From the NCBI GenBank assembly GCA_017559685.1, contig JAFYQY010000098.1:1-17443 (forward strand): a stretch of 17,443 nucleotides of DNA, read 5' to 3'. This DNA is from Alistipes sp. Lineage in GTDB: Bacteria > Bacteroidota > Bacteroidia > Bacteroidales > Rikenellaceae. Below are positions 1-8,750 of this stretch, piece by piece. The position numbers and the translations under genes are program-made. The notes under the pieces are model-generated. The model was given only the letters and a program-made list of their open reading frames with translations. It was not told where the DNA came from and ran no database searches. Position 1 is the first letter of the stretch. Every line of letters begins with the position of its first letter.

Positions 1-66
1 ACCAATTTATATCCATCTGAGACCAACTTTTTTGTAAGGTATTTTTAACATCAAATTGAAACAAGA

Positions 67-1212
67 ATGACTATCACATTCGTGTGCAGAAGTTCTAAAG
101 TCAGCAAAAAGGATGGACTGACACCATTAGAACTATATGTTATCATTGATGGTAAAAGGCGTTTTGTATCCCTTAACCGTAAGATAGACCATAAACTGTT
201 CAACCCCAAGAAACAGATTGTTCGTGGAGATACCGAGACTAACGAATACATTGAAGCAATCCGAATGAAGTGTTATTCATTGGAAACAGAGATGTTGAAG
301 CGAAGTCTCCTCTTCACAGTAGATACATTTGTCTATGCTTTCAGGCACGGCATAAGACAGAACAGCATATCCATCTATGGACTATTTGACAAGTTTATGG
401 ACAAGCAGTTGGAGAAGAAAAATCTTGGTCTGATAACACACGCCATATATGTCAAATACAGATGCACCATCCGTTATTGTAAGGAGGCGATGCAGACCGA
501 CAAAATGCTGTCCGAACTGACCCCATCTGATATGGAAGACATCTACACATATATGCTTCATAAGATGTCCAACAATAGTGCTATCTGCTATATGAGAAAG
601 TTAAAGACGATATTGATATATGCCATTCACGAGGGATACATATCTACCAATCCCATCACCTTCAAGTTCCATAAGGACAAGGTGAAAAAAGACCCCCTAA
701 CCCTTGAAGAAGTCCGTAGTATAAGAACAAAAGAATTGGGGTCAAGGAGAATAGAGAACATACGAGACCTTTTCATTCTACAATGTTATACGGGGCTTGC
801 GTTCAAAGATATGTCAAGTTTTAGTGAGAAGGACATCAAAATAGACAAGGATGGTAAAGAGTGGATTGTCAAAGAACGAATTAAGACGGGTGTGCCTGCA
901 TTTATCCCTATCCTCCCTGTGGTCAAGGAGATATTAGTCAAGTATAACTATCATCTACCGACATTGACCAATCAGAAATACAACTCATACCTAAAAGAGA
1001 TACAGGAGATATGCGGTATCAAGAAGACACTGCACTCCCATCTTGCTCGCCATACCTGCGGGACACTACTCCTTAATGCAGGTGTAGATATGCTTACCGT
1101 ATCAAAAGTCCTCGGACACAGTTCAACCAAAACCACCGAGACGGTGTATGCAAAACTACTCCATGAAACAATAATGAGGCGTGTAGAGGATGTGTCTGAT
1201 AAACTGATATGA
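67..1212 (+). CDS. Tyrosine recombinase / integrase (Bacteroidetes type)
   Basis: A site-specific recombinase of the phage-integrase family, expected to cut and rejoin DNA through a tyrosine when a mobile element integrates or excises. Order of parts: an arm-type DNA-binding domain (about residues 1-85), a SAM-like core-binding domain (about 97-200) and a catalytic domain (about 205-381). Visible catalytic residues are K273 (in RIKTG), H325 and R328 (HLAR), H351 (LGHSS) and the likely nucleophile Y361 (VYAKL). The first catalytic arginine, normally in a TGLR-like motif, is alanine here (TGLAFKD, A245). Loss of this arginine is known in IntDOT-type enzymes of Bacteroides conjugative transposons, so it need not mean inactivity. 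The length of 381 residues is close to normal. The start is the first in-frame ATG after an AT-rich leader; no clear Shine-Dalgarno is seen, as is common in this phylum. No partner excision or transfer genes lie in the window. Confidence 0.93.
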   Translation: MTITFVCRSSKVSKKDGLTPLELYVIIDGKRRFVSLNRKIDHKLFNPKKQIVRGDTETNEYIEAIRMKCYSLETEMLKRSLLFTVDTFVYAFRHGIRQNSISIYGLFDKFMDKQLEKKNLGLITHAIYVKYRCTIRYCKEAMQTDKMLSELTPSDMEDIYTYMLHKMSNNSAICYMRKLKTILIYAIHEGYISTNPITFKFHKDKVKKDPLTLEEVRSIRTKELGSRRIENIRDLFILQCYTGLAFKDMSSFSEKDIKIDKDGKEWIVKERIKTGVPAFIPILPVVKEILVKYNYHLPTLTNQKYNSYLKEIQEICGIKKTLHSHLARHTCGTLLLNAGVDMLTVSKVLGHSSTKTTETVYAKLLHETIMRRVEDVSDKLI

Positions 1213-1225
1213 GAAGACATACCGT

Positions 1226-1274
1226 ATCCCCACACCATCCCCACACAATTCTTGGGGTATATGAGTGTGGATAA
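1226..1274. repeat. Direct and inverted repeat cluster just after the integrase
   Basis: ATCCCCACAC occurs twice in direct orientation at 1226-1235 and 1237-1246. A shortened inverted copy, GTGTGGAT, lies at 1265-1272. The second copy also forms a small hairpin, CCCCA (1239-1243) with TGGGG (1253-1257). The cluster starts 14 bases after the integrase stop. Integrase arm-type sites are short repeats that often sit beside the int gene, so this could be part of an attachment region. That role is inference. TGTGGATAA at 1266-1274 also matches the reverse complement of a DnaA box, but as a single copy. Confidence 0.4.
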
Positions 1275-1436
1275 TTGTCAGACTTTGATTATGAAGTCTA
1301 TGGAAATGAAAGATTGTTCTACCTGACTGAAGTGGTGAAGAAGGTAGATGGTAGTGATGCAGGCCAAATATTGAAGGATGAGCGAAGTGCTTTCAAGACT
1401 TTTTGGTTATTACTAATGTCAATAATTTATTTTTAA
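1275..1436 (+). pseudogene. Possible gene remnant between integrase and lipoprotein operon
   Basis: An open stretch of 53 codons plus a stop runs from a TTG (1275) just after an in-frame TAA to the TAA at 1434-1436. It has no ATG near its 5' end. Its first 40 residues look like real protein, with balanced charged and hydrophobic residues (for example EVYGNERLFYLTEVVKKVD, then GQILKDERSAFKTF). The end (WLLLMSIIYF) looks like run-off into AT-rich DNA. I do not recognise the family. It may be the broken end of a gene from the same mobile element, or chance. Confidence 0.2.
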
Positions 1437-1485
1437 TATATGAGGACAAAAAAGTATCTTAGAGGTAGATTTGGTTGCAAATCGG

Positions 1486-1516
1486 TTGTTAGGTTAAATT
1501 ATTTTTTTTACCTTTG
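1486..1516 (+). promoter_or_regulatory. Bacteroidetes-type promoter for the lipoprotein operon
   Basis: A -33 element TTG (1486-1488) lies 20 bases upstream of a perfect -7 element TACCTTTG (1509-1516), matching the Bacteroidetes primary-sigma consensus TTG/TAnnTTTG. Transcription would begin near 1522, giving a leader of roughly 195 bases before the ATG at 1718. No other match this good lies in the gap between the integrase and the first lipoprotein gene. Confidence 0.6.
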
Positions 1517-1605
1517 TAGAAATATAATCACACGGCATAGTGTTATATGTCAAATAACTATTTGGCTTATTAAATTTGAAAAAAAATCTATTGCTGCTTT
1601 GCTCT

Positions 1606-1650
1606 GTCAATATGCGTGGTTATTGGGCCTTGTGTAATGTGGCAATTGAC
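1606..1650 (+). other. Hairpin in the 5' leader of the lipoprotein operon
   Basis: GTCAAT (1606-1611) pairs with ATTGAC (1645-1650). After a one-base bulge (A1612), TGC (1613-1615) pairs with GCA (1642-1644). This gives nine base pairs around a 26-base loop. It lies within the predicted long leader and is not followed by a T run, so it is not a terminator. A regulatory role is only a possibility, and no known riboswitch was recognised. Confidence 0.2.
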
Positions 1651-1717
1651 TGGTAGTGTGATTTATGTGTAAATTTTGGCATCATTACCTAAATAGTATT
1701 TTGTTATATTCAAGTGT

Positions 1718-4700
1718 ATGAATTACAAACAAATATCATTTCCATTCTCCGCTTTTGCTAAGGTGGGGGGTGAGTCGTTGGTGAGACTAATATTCATTGT
1801 TGCAATGTTTGTTTTTGCATCGTGTCAGCAAGACGAGACGATTGTTGACACCGGCGATCTAAACAGGCAAAAGTCGATCAATATCTCGGGTAGGGTAAAT
1901 CAGCAGTATGTAACCCGCGTGAATGACGCCGGTTTCTGTACTGGTGATAGGATGGGTATATATATTGTTGATTACAACGATGGTGTGGCTGGCAGTTTGG
2001 GAGACTCAAATCTTAGAGCAAAAAATGCACTCTACACCTACAATGCTGAGAATGACACGTGGAGCTCATCCGCAACAATCTATTGGAAAGATAGCTCAAC
2101 TCCAGTTGATATATATGGCTACTATCCTGGTATTGAGCATATATACAATCCCCTAGAGTACAACTTTGAGGTATCTTATAGGCAGGACATCATATCTGAG
2201 GACGGTAAGATGTCGAACTATGAGGCATCGGACTTTATGTGGTGCAAGGTTGAAAATATGCCTCCTACGGAGGATATTATTAGGGTATATTATTCTCATC
2301 AAATGGCGGCTGTCAAGGTGAAATTGATGGGAGGTAGCGGCTTTACAGCTGATACGTGGTCTAGTTGTGAGAAAATTGTTCAAGTGGATAATACCATACG
2401 ATCTGCCCAGATCGATCTTTCCAATGGAGTTCCGGTGCCTTATGGTGAGGTAGATAAGAGTATTATAATGCGTCCCCAAACTGGAGATATATATCGTGCA
2501 GTAGTTGTGCCACAGAGTGTTAAGGCGGGATTGTCATTGATTAGCATTACTATTGATGGTGTGTCGTATAATCACGTCTTAAATACAGATATGGTTTACA
2601 ATATGGGTAAACAGCATAATTTTTCCATTGTTGTAAACAAAAAGGCATCTGGTGATTATGAGTTTGAGGTTAGCTGTGGTGAGATCTCTGAGTGGGAGAA
2701 TGATGAGGCTTCGCACAACTTCGAGGCTAACACCTATGTTGTTGTTAATGTACCATCTGCCGGAAAATTGAAGAAGGCAATAACGGAGCTCGGTTATAAT
2801 CCAGAGAGTATCACACACCTTAAGATTACAGGTGAACTAACAGATGCAGATTTTGACTATCTCCACGAAACAATGGAGCAATCGCTTAGAAGCATAAATC
2901 TTTATGATGTATCATTTGTTAACGTCTTCTTCTACAAGGTTTGGATGGATATGTATTACGATGAAGAAACTGGTCACTATAGAGAAGGTTATCATACGTA
3001 TTACCGTGATGACTATCTCCCCAATGGGGCATTCCGCAACTTTGAGAATCTTCGACGTATAGTTCTTCCTAATAGCCTTAAACATATAGGCTCTTATGCA
3101 ATGTATGGCCTGCGTCTTATCTCGCCAATCATTCTCCCAGAAGGCCTTGAAACGGTGTATGAGGGTGCGTTCGGAGATTGTGATGCTGAGATTGTGATGC
3201 CATATACACTTAATTATATTGATCGGGGTGCATTTAAGAGTAAGCTTCTTAGAGGAGAGTTGATATTAACGGACAATATCACACATATTGGTGAAAATGC
3301 ATTTAGGGATGCATCTGGTCTATATGGTACCTTCTATTTGCCTCAAAAATTGGAGTTTTTAGGTAGTAATGCCTTTGGTGGTATGGGTAACAATCTAGTT
3401 GGTGATATCATCATTCCATCAACAATGACCGAGATTCCTAATGGGGCTTTGGGTATAAATTTTGCCAATGGTACCAACCTGTTTTTGCACGATGCAGTTG
3501 TGCGTATTGGAGATGATGCCTTCAGAAATGTCCGAATTAACAACAATGTCGAGTGGCCTCGAAGTTTGAAATTTATTGGCACGAATGCCTTTAACAACTC
3601 TCAAATGATGATTCCTGAGTTAAAGCTTCCGTCAAATATTATGTATATTGGAGAGGGTGCATTTTGTAGTAATTATATCTCTGGTCATCTGGTCCTTCCA
3701 AAGAATATGTCGCATATTGATGCTACGTTCTGTAATACTCATATTGAGACTCTTGAGATCGGTGATACATATATCAGTATAGGAGATAAAGCGTTCAATT
3801 CAAATGGATATTTAACACATATATATTTGGGTAAGAATATTGAGTATATAGGAACCAAAGCCTTTAGTGGACAATTAATAAGCACTATTGTCTGTTTTGC
3901 TCCTGAACCCCCAGTTCTTGCTGATGGTGCTTTCAATGTCTATTTCGATAAGTGTGTTTTACAGGTGCCAGAGTCCTCTGTGGCTGTATATCGAAATAGC
4001 CCGGGTTGGAACAAGTTTCAAAATATTACAGCGTATAGGGAGTTGGCAGTTAACATCCCAAGCATTGCTATTCTTAATAAGGGTGTAGTTCGCGAAGGTA
4101 TAGTTCGAGCTGATGGTGAATGGGAGGTTATTGAGTGCCCAGATTGGGTCACTGTCTCGCCATCTGAGGGTAAGGGTAAGACTCTGATTGCAATTACAGT
4201 GGATTCTCAACCTGCTGATGCCCCAACACGTGAGGGTAAGATAGTATTCTCGCTAAAGGGTACAAATTATACAACGTACACAGATGTTAAACAGAATGGA
4301 GGACTTGTTTGCGAGGATGACGTAGTTGTGCTGCAGGAGGCTACCAATGTCGATAAGCCAATACCTCTATTTTTGGTGGGCGATGGTTATCGTGTCGAAG
4401 ACATTGAGAGTGGCAAGTATTTGCGTGATATGCGAGAGCAAATGGAGCACTTCTTCAGTATTGAGCCTCTGAAAACGTACCGAAACTATTTTACTGTTAG
4501 CACAGCGTATGCCCTATCCCAAGAACCTGTAGGAGGTGCAACTCGCTTTAAATCGGATATGAGTAGTTGCGATCCATTCTTGGTTTATGAGTATGCACGC
4601 AAATATGGCGTGGGAGTTGCGGGCAATGAGAGCAATTCGTTGGTTTTGGTACTTCGTGATATAGACAATATTAGCGTTAATGGGGTTACGGATTTCACGG

Positions 4701-5185
4701 GTTTATCAATTGTAACGCTAGGTAAGAGTCCATTTGGATATCCTTACGATCAGAGGGGGTATGTCCTTTATATGTTGGCAGGCTCTGCCTTTGGAAAATT
4801 AGGTCCTGAAGGTGTCTCTCATCTCACCTTTATGGAGTCGTGCACGTGCCCTCTTTGTAATACGATTGGAGCTTATAAAGATGCTAAATCTCGTGGTGAG
4901 TGGGAGAATGTTACGATGTCAAATAAACTCACACAATTACCCTGGTATCACCTTATGTTTCACGAAAAATACTCCTCTATAATAGATGTATATGAGGGTG
5001 CTTGTCAACATTCAAGAGGTGCATATCGTTCTGAAAATCAGAGTGTAATGGGTGATGCCCATATTCACTATTTTAATACAATCAGCCGAGAGGTGATTGT
5101 AAGACGTATCAAGAAGTGTGCAGGCGAGGAGTTTAGTTTTGATGATTTTGTTGCAAATGACAAAATTGAGTTTCCTGAATTTTAA
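1718..5185 (+). CDS. Fimbrillin-LRR-BACON-M64 lipoprotein with degenerate protease site
   Basis: First of three long paralogues. A signal peptide ends in a lipobox (FASC, C36) followed by QQDE, acidic residues like those of surface-export signals in Bacteroidetes lipoproteins. Then come a fimbrillin/Mfa-like domain (about 55-330, with TRVNDAGF, GYYPG, ASDFMW, YRAVVVPQ), a linker typical of BspA-like proteins (338-405), about 14 LRR_5 units (430-775), a BACON-like domain (778-863, PDWVTVSPSEGKG) and an M64-type peptidase domain (869-1155). In that last domain the zinc motif is gone: YMLAGS (1018-1023) stands where the paralogues have HEACGH, and P1030 replaces the later Asp. The flanking RG and FGKL are kept. 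It is therefore probably a binding protein, not an enzyme. It ends at the domain boundary, without the C-terminal tail of its paralogues. The n-region before R23 is long, so a GTG or TTG start near residues 16-22 is possible; ATG 1718 is the only suitable upstream ATG. Confidence 0.9.
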   Translation: MNYKQISFPFSAFAKVGGESLVRLIFIVAMFVFASCQQDETIVDTGDLNRQKSINISGRVNQQYVTRVNDAGFCTGDRMGIYIVDYNDGVAGSLGDSNLRAKNALYTYNAENDTWSSSATIYWKDSSTPVDIYGYYPGIEHIYNPLEYNFEVSYRQDIISEDGKMSNYEASDFMWCKVENMPPTEDIIRVYYSHQMAAVKVKLMGGSGFTADTWSSCEKIVQVDNTIRSAQIDLSNGVPVPYGEVDKSIIMRPQTGDIYRAVVVPQSVKAGLSLISITIDGVSYNHVLNTDMVYNMGKQHNFSIVVNKKASGDYEFEVSCGEISEWENDEASHNFEANTYVVVNVPSAGKLKKAITELGYNPESITHLKITGELTDADFDYLHETMEQSLRSINLYDVSFVNVFFYKVWMDMYYDEETGHYREGYHTYYRDDYLPNGAFRNFENLRRIVLPNSLKHIGSYAMYGLRLISPIILPEGLETVYEGAFGDCDAEIVMPYTLNYIDRGAFKSKLLRGELILTDNITHIGENAFRDASGLYGTFYLPQKLEFLGSNAFGGMGNNLVGDIIIPSTMTEIPNGALGINFANGTNLFLHDAVVRIGDDAFRNVRINNNVEWPRSLKFIGTNAFNNSQMMIPELKLPSNIMYIGEGAFCSNYISGHLVLPKNMSHIDATFCNTHIETLEIGDTYISIGDKAFNSNGYLTHIYLGKNIEYIGTKAFSGQLISTIVCFAPEPPVLADGAFNVYFDKCVLQVPESSVAVYRNSPGWNKFQNITAYRELAVNIPSIAILNKGVVREGIVRADGEWEVIECPDWVTVSPSEGKGKTLIAITVDSQPADAPTREGKIVFSLKGTNYTTYTDVKQNGGLVCEDDVVVLQEATNVDKPIPLFLVGDGYRVEDIESGKYLRDMREQMEHFFSIEPLKTYRNYFTVSTAYALSQEPVGGATRFKSDMSSCDPFLVYEYARKYGVGVAGNESNSLVLVLRDIDNISVNGVTDFTGLSIVTLGKSPFGYPYDQRGYVLYMLAGSAFGKLGPEGVSHLTFMESCTCPLCNTIGAYKDAKSRGEWENVTMSNKLTQLPWYHLMFHEKYSSIIDVYEGACQHSRGAYRSENQSVMGDAHIHYFNTISREVIVRRIKKCAGEEFSFDDFVANDKIEFPEF

Positions 5186-5208
5186 ATGTAGGATTAATAT
5201 TTAGTAAA

Positions 5209-8200
5209 ATGAAGAATTCGTTACTAAAATACGTCATAAGATTTGTGCTACTATCCTTATGTGTTGGCGTGATCTCTTGTTCTTATGATGATGTCCTTGA
5301 GATGGGCAATGGTGTCTCAGTGGGCGAACAGGAGATGAATTTTGATGCCCAGATTGTGCAAGAGTATGTTACACGAGTGAACGATAGTGGCTTTGCCGAT
5401 GGTGATGTGATCGGTCTCTTCGTTGCATTTTATGATGGAAATAATGCACCCGAGCTTACGGTGCAAGATAACTATGTCAATAATATGCGATTTACATATG
5501 ATCGTACTACTTATACTTGGACGGGTGATGAGCAATTGTATTGGAAGAACTCTTATACGCCAATCGATGCTTATGGATACTATCCTTATGATGAGAATCT
5601 CGCAAGTGTCTCGATGTATCCATTTGCGGTGAGAGCTAATCAGAATGATAATCTACCGAATTCTAGTGTGTTGTGCTACGAAATTAGCGATTTCTTGTGG
5701 GCTAAGGCAGAGAATATTTCTCCCTCAAAAAGGACCATTCCGCTTAAGCATAACCATATTATGGCAGGTGTTCAGGTCACATTGATTGAAGGTGCAGGCT
5801 TTGAGCCTGGTGAGTGGGAGCAGGTCTCAAAGCGTGTTACAATCGAAAACACATACCTAAATTCAACTATCAACCTTGAGAGTGGTGTGGCGACTGTTGA
5901 TAAGAGTGGTGGTGTTGAGTCGATTACACCAGTGTTGTCGAGTGGTAGTTATAGAGCAATTGTTGTACCCCAAGTTGTGGAAGCGGGTAAGTCGCTAATC
6001 GACATTACTATTAATGACGTGACATATTCGTTTTGTCGCGATGAAGCAATGGCGTACGCCCCAAGTAAACTGCATAAGTTCACCTTAAAAGTTGATAAGC
6101 GTATGCCTAAGGGTGATTACGTGGTTTTGCTTGCAGGTGAGTCTATATCTTCGTGGCAGAACGACCAGCAGTCGCATAATGGTAAGGTTCGCGAATATAT
6201 CACAGTACACGTAGAGCGTGATGAGTATATCGGAGATGTTATAAAAAGAATGAAAATCGATCCCAATGGTATAATTAATCTAAAGCTAACCGGTACACTC
6301 TCAAAGTATGACCATTTTGCCTATATTCGCGAGAATATGCCTTATCTCGAGGCTGTGAACCTCAAGGAGTTGCGTACAATCGACCAAGTGTCATACGAAT
6401 GGAGTGATAGTTGGGGACCATTACCTTATGGCCAACCCACATCGGCCGATGATTATATACCAAAGGGTGCATTTCAGAATATGGTATACCTCTCTTATGT
6501 TGTGTGGCCAGACCATCTGGTGGGTATTGGCAATGCTGCCTTTGCTGGTTGCTCGTTGCGTGGTTCATTAATATTACCTGAGGGCCTTAAGCACCTTGGT
6601 GCGGACGCGTTCGAAGCATATGGCCATCAACAATCGTCACTTGCAGGTGAGTTATATCTCCCTCAGTCTCTTGAGTATATCGGAGGAGGAGTCTTTAATC
6701 CTGAAGATTCAAGAAAGTGTTATCTCACAGGTAATTTTATTTTACCACCCAATATTAAGTATATCGGAGGCAATGCTTTTGGGGCTTGTCCAAATCTTAC
6801 GGGTCAGTTCTATATTCCACCCGCTATCGATGTTCTTGAGTCTGGTGCATTCCCCCCTAATCTTACTGGTAGTGTGGTAGTTCCTGCCCATATCAAGTTC
6901 ATTGGTGGACTTCCTAGCAAGATAACATCGCTCCAGCTATCTGAAGGTCTCGAGGAGTTGGGTTATCGTGCTCTTGCAGGCCTTCACTCGCTTTCAGGAG
7001 ATCTTGAGATTCCATCTACTGTTAAGAGGATTGATGAATATGCATTCTCGGACTCATATTTTAGATGTGTTAAGCTGCCTGAGGGTTTGGATATTATTAG
7101 GAAAGGTATGTTTAGGGACTGTATATATCTTCAGGATACAATGAAGATTCCGTCGTCAGTAACACATATTGATACAGAGGCATTCTACAATTGTAATAAA
7201 CTCTCTGCTGTTGTGTTGCCAGCGAATCTTTTGAAAATTAGCGACTATGCTTTTTCTGGATGTGCTTCTCTGGAATTAATAGAGTGCCACGCGATTGAGC
7301 CACCTCTTATCAGCCCGTCTGCATTTAATGGCGTCGAGAAGAATGATGTTGCTCTTGTGGTGCCTATTGAGGCTATCGAAGCCTATAAGAATGCAGAGCA
7401 CTGGAGGGAGTTTAAGCGTATCAGTGCTTATCGCAACTTTGTTTGCCGCCCAATGCAGGCGAAACTTCTTAATAGGGGAAGCGTTAGAGACGTAGTACTC
7501 AATTCAGATGATAACTGGGAGATGACATACTGTCCTGACTGGGTGAATGTAGACGTAAAGAGCGGTTATAAGAAGACTCAACTAAAGGTCACTATCGACG
7601 ACCTGCCTCACGGTGCGGGTATGCGTGAGGATAAGATTATCTTTACCCTTACCGATAAACTGGACGAGAATGGTAATCCTGTAATCTGTACATTCAACAT
7701 ATCTCAGTACGACTACGAGTACGACGAGGATAGTGAGCTTATCTTACAGAGTGCTACAAAGGGTAATAATGGAGGTATCAATATAACATTTGTGGGAGAT
7801 GGTTATGATGCAGAAGATATCTCGGAAGGTCGCTTTTTGGAGGATGTTCGTGAGGGTATGAAGTATTTCTTTGGTGTGGAGCCGTATAAGACATATCGAG
7901 AGTACTTCAATGTAAATATTGACTTTGCATTGTCGTATGAGAGTGGTGTTTGCTCTAATGTAAATATCTGGAGAACAACAAAGTTTAACTCTACATATGG
8001 TGCGGCGAGAAATGATGGTCGTCTAGCCGTAGACCAAGATGGAGTGGTGTCGTACGTATTGAATGATGTGGATGGTGCAATTACTAAGGATAATATCGAC
8101 GAGAGCCTTATCATCTGCATTTTGAATAGCGATGTCTATGAGGGAGTAGCATTGATGTGGTCTTCTGGTGCAGCCGTGGCATTTGTGCCCCATTCTCGTG

Positions 8201-8748
8201 GTGATTATCCGAACGATTATCGCGGTGTGATGCAGCACGAGGCGTGTGGTCACGGCTTTGGTAAGTTGGCTGATGAGTATATTTATCACTCGGCACACAT
8301 TGGGGGATGTAGTTGCGATTGTTGTGAACACGTGGAAGAACTGATGTCGTGTAAGTCTTTAGGATGGTTCCGTAATGTCACACTCGATGGTAGGTACTCT
8401 ACCATAGAGTGGCGACATCTGGTTTTCCACGACAGCTATAGCGATATCGTAGATATATATGAGGGAGCATACAAGCATCAGTATGGCATCTACCGCTCGG
8501 AGGCAAACTCTTGTATGAATAACAATGTCCCATACTTCAGTTCGGTATCGCGTCAGACTATAGTCGAAAGGATAAAGGCGTATGCTGGTGAGGAGTTCTC
8601 GTTTGAAGAGTGGGTGGCAAATGATAGCCGAGATTTTGGAGAGTTTACCCGTTCATCGGTCTATGATGAGACTCCAGAGGTGGCTATATATAACCCATCT
8701 CCAATACTTATTATGGGTTCGGTGCTTGATAATATTAAAACTGAATAG
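5209..8748 (+). CDS. Fimbrillin-LRR-BACON-M64 metallopeptidase lipoprotein (intact zinc motif)
   Basis: Second long paralogue, predicted to be lipid-anchored at the cell surface. The signal peptide ends at C24 (GVISC, then SYDD). Domains: fimbrillin/Mfa-like (about 43-325, with TRVNDSGF, YGYYPY, ISDFLWAKAEN, YRAIVVPQ), BspA-type linker (327-391), about 12 LRR_5 units (415-744), BACON-like (745-835, CPDWVNV), M64 peptidase (about 838-1150) and a tail of about 30 residues. The peptidase has HEACGHGFGKLADE at 1010-1023, giving H1010, E1011 and H1015 for zinc and catalysis, and the downstream YEGA...YRSEANSCM segment typical of M64. Right after the zinc motif is a Cys/His-rich loop (C1034, C1036, C1038, C1039, C1048). 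M64 members include IgA-cleaving proteases, but the substrate here is unknown. It starts 23 bases after the previous stop, consistent with one operon. Confidence 0.92.
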   Translation: MKNSLLKYVIRFVLLSLCVGVISCSYDDVLEMGNGVSVGEQEMNFDAQIVQEYVTRVNDSGFADGDVIGLFVAFYDGNNAPELTVQDNYVNNMRFTYDRTTYTWTGDEQLYWKNSYTPIDAYGYYPYDENLASVSMYPFAVRANQNDNLPNSSVLCYEISDFLWAKAENISPSKRTIPLKHNHIMAGVQVTLIEGAGFEPGEWEQVSKRVTIENTYLNSTINLESGVATVDKSGGVESITPVLSSGSYRAIVVPQVVEAGKSLIDITINDVTYSFCRDEAMAYAPSKLHKFTLKVDKRMPKGDYVVLLAGESISSWQNDQQSHNGKVREYITVHVERDEYIGDVIKRMKIDPNGIINLKLTGTLSKYDHFAYIRENMPYLEAVNLKELRTIDQVSYEWSDSWGPLPYGQPTSADDYIPKGAFQNMVYLSYVVWPDHLVGIGNAAFAGCSLRGSLILPEGLKHLGADAFEAYGHQQSSLAGELYLPQSLEYIGGGVFNPEDSRKCYLTGNFILPPNIKYIGGNAFGACPNLTGQFYIPPAIDVLESGAFPPNLTGSVVVPAHIKFIGGLPSKITSLQLSEGLEELGYRALAGLHSLSGDLEIPSTVKRIDEYAFSDSYFRCVKLPEGLDIIRKGMFRDCIYLQDTMKIPSSVTHIDTEAFYNCNKLSAVVLPANLLKISDYAFSGCASLELIECHAIEPPLISPSAFNGVEKNDVALVVPIEAIEAYKNAEHWREFKRISAYRNFVCRPMQAKLLNRGSVRDVVLNSDDNWEMTYCPDWVNVDVKSGYKKTQLKVTIDDLPHGAGMREDKIIFTLTDKLDENGNPVICTFNISQYDYEYDEDSELILQSATKGNNGGINITFVGDGYDAEDISEGRFLEDVREGMKYFFGVEPYKTYREYFNVNIDFALSYESGVCSNVNIWRTTKFNSTYGAARNDGRLAVDQDGVVSYVLNDVDGAITKDNIDESLIICILNSDVYEGVALMWSSGAAVAFVPHSRGDYPNDYRGVMQHEACGHGFGKLADEYIYHSAHIGGCSCDCCEHVEELMSCKSLGWFRNVTLDGRYSTIEWRHLVFHDSYSDIVDIYEGAYKHQYGIYRSEANSCMNNNVPYFSSVSRQTIVERIKAYAGEEFSFEEWVANDSRDFGEFTRSSVYDETPEVAIYNPSPILIMGSVLDNIKTE

Positions 8749-8750
8749 CG

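Noticed and set aside
1266..1274. Perfect DnaA box (reverse complement of TTATCCACA)
   Set aside because: Single copy, no cluster and no replication gene nearby; one match in a window this size is not surprising.
1440..1637. 65-codon + strand open frame
   Set aside because: It overlaps the predicted promoter and leader, and its translation (many Ile, Arg, Cys, aromatic runs) looks like translated AT-rich noncoding DNA.
1675..1703. Second possible promoter (TTTG, 18 bases, TATTTTG) just before the first lipoprotein gene
   Set aside because: The -7 element lacks one T of TAnnTTTG, and the leader would be only a few bases long.
3011..4040. Repetitive codon pattern suggesting DNA tandem repeats
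   Set aside because: The periodicity is at protein level (LRR_5 units of roughly 22-25 residues); the DNA units differ too much to be recent tandem repeats.
8023..8331. 102-codon - strand open frame inside the second protease gene
   Set aside because: It is a shadow of the M64 domain, with no start signals and no recognisable protein.
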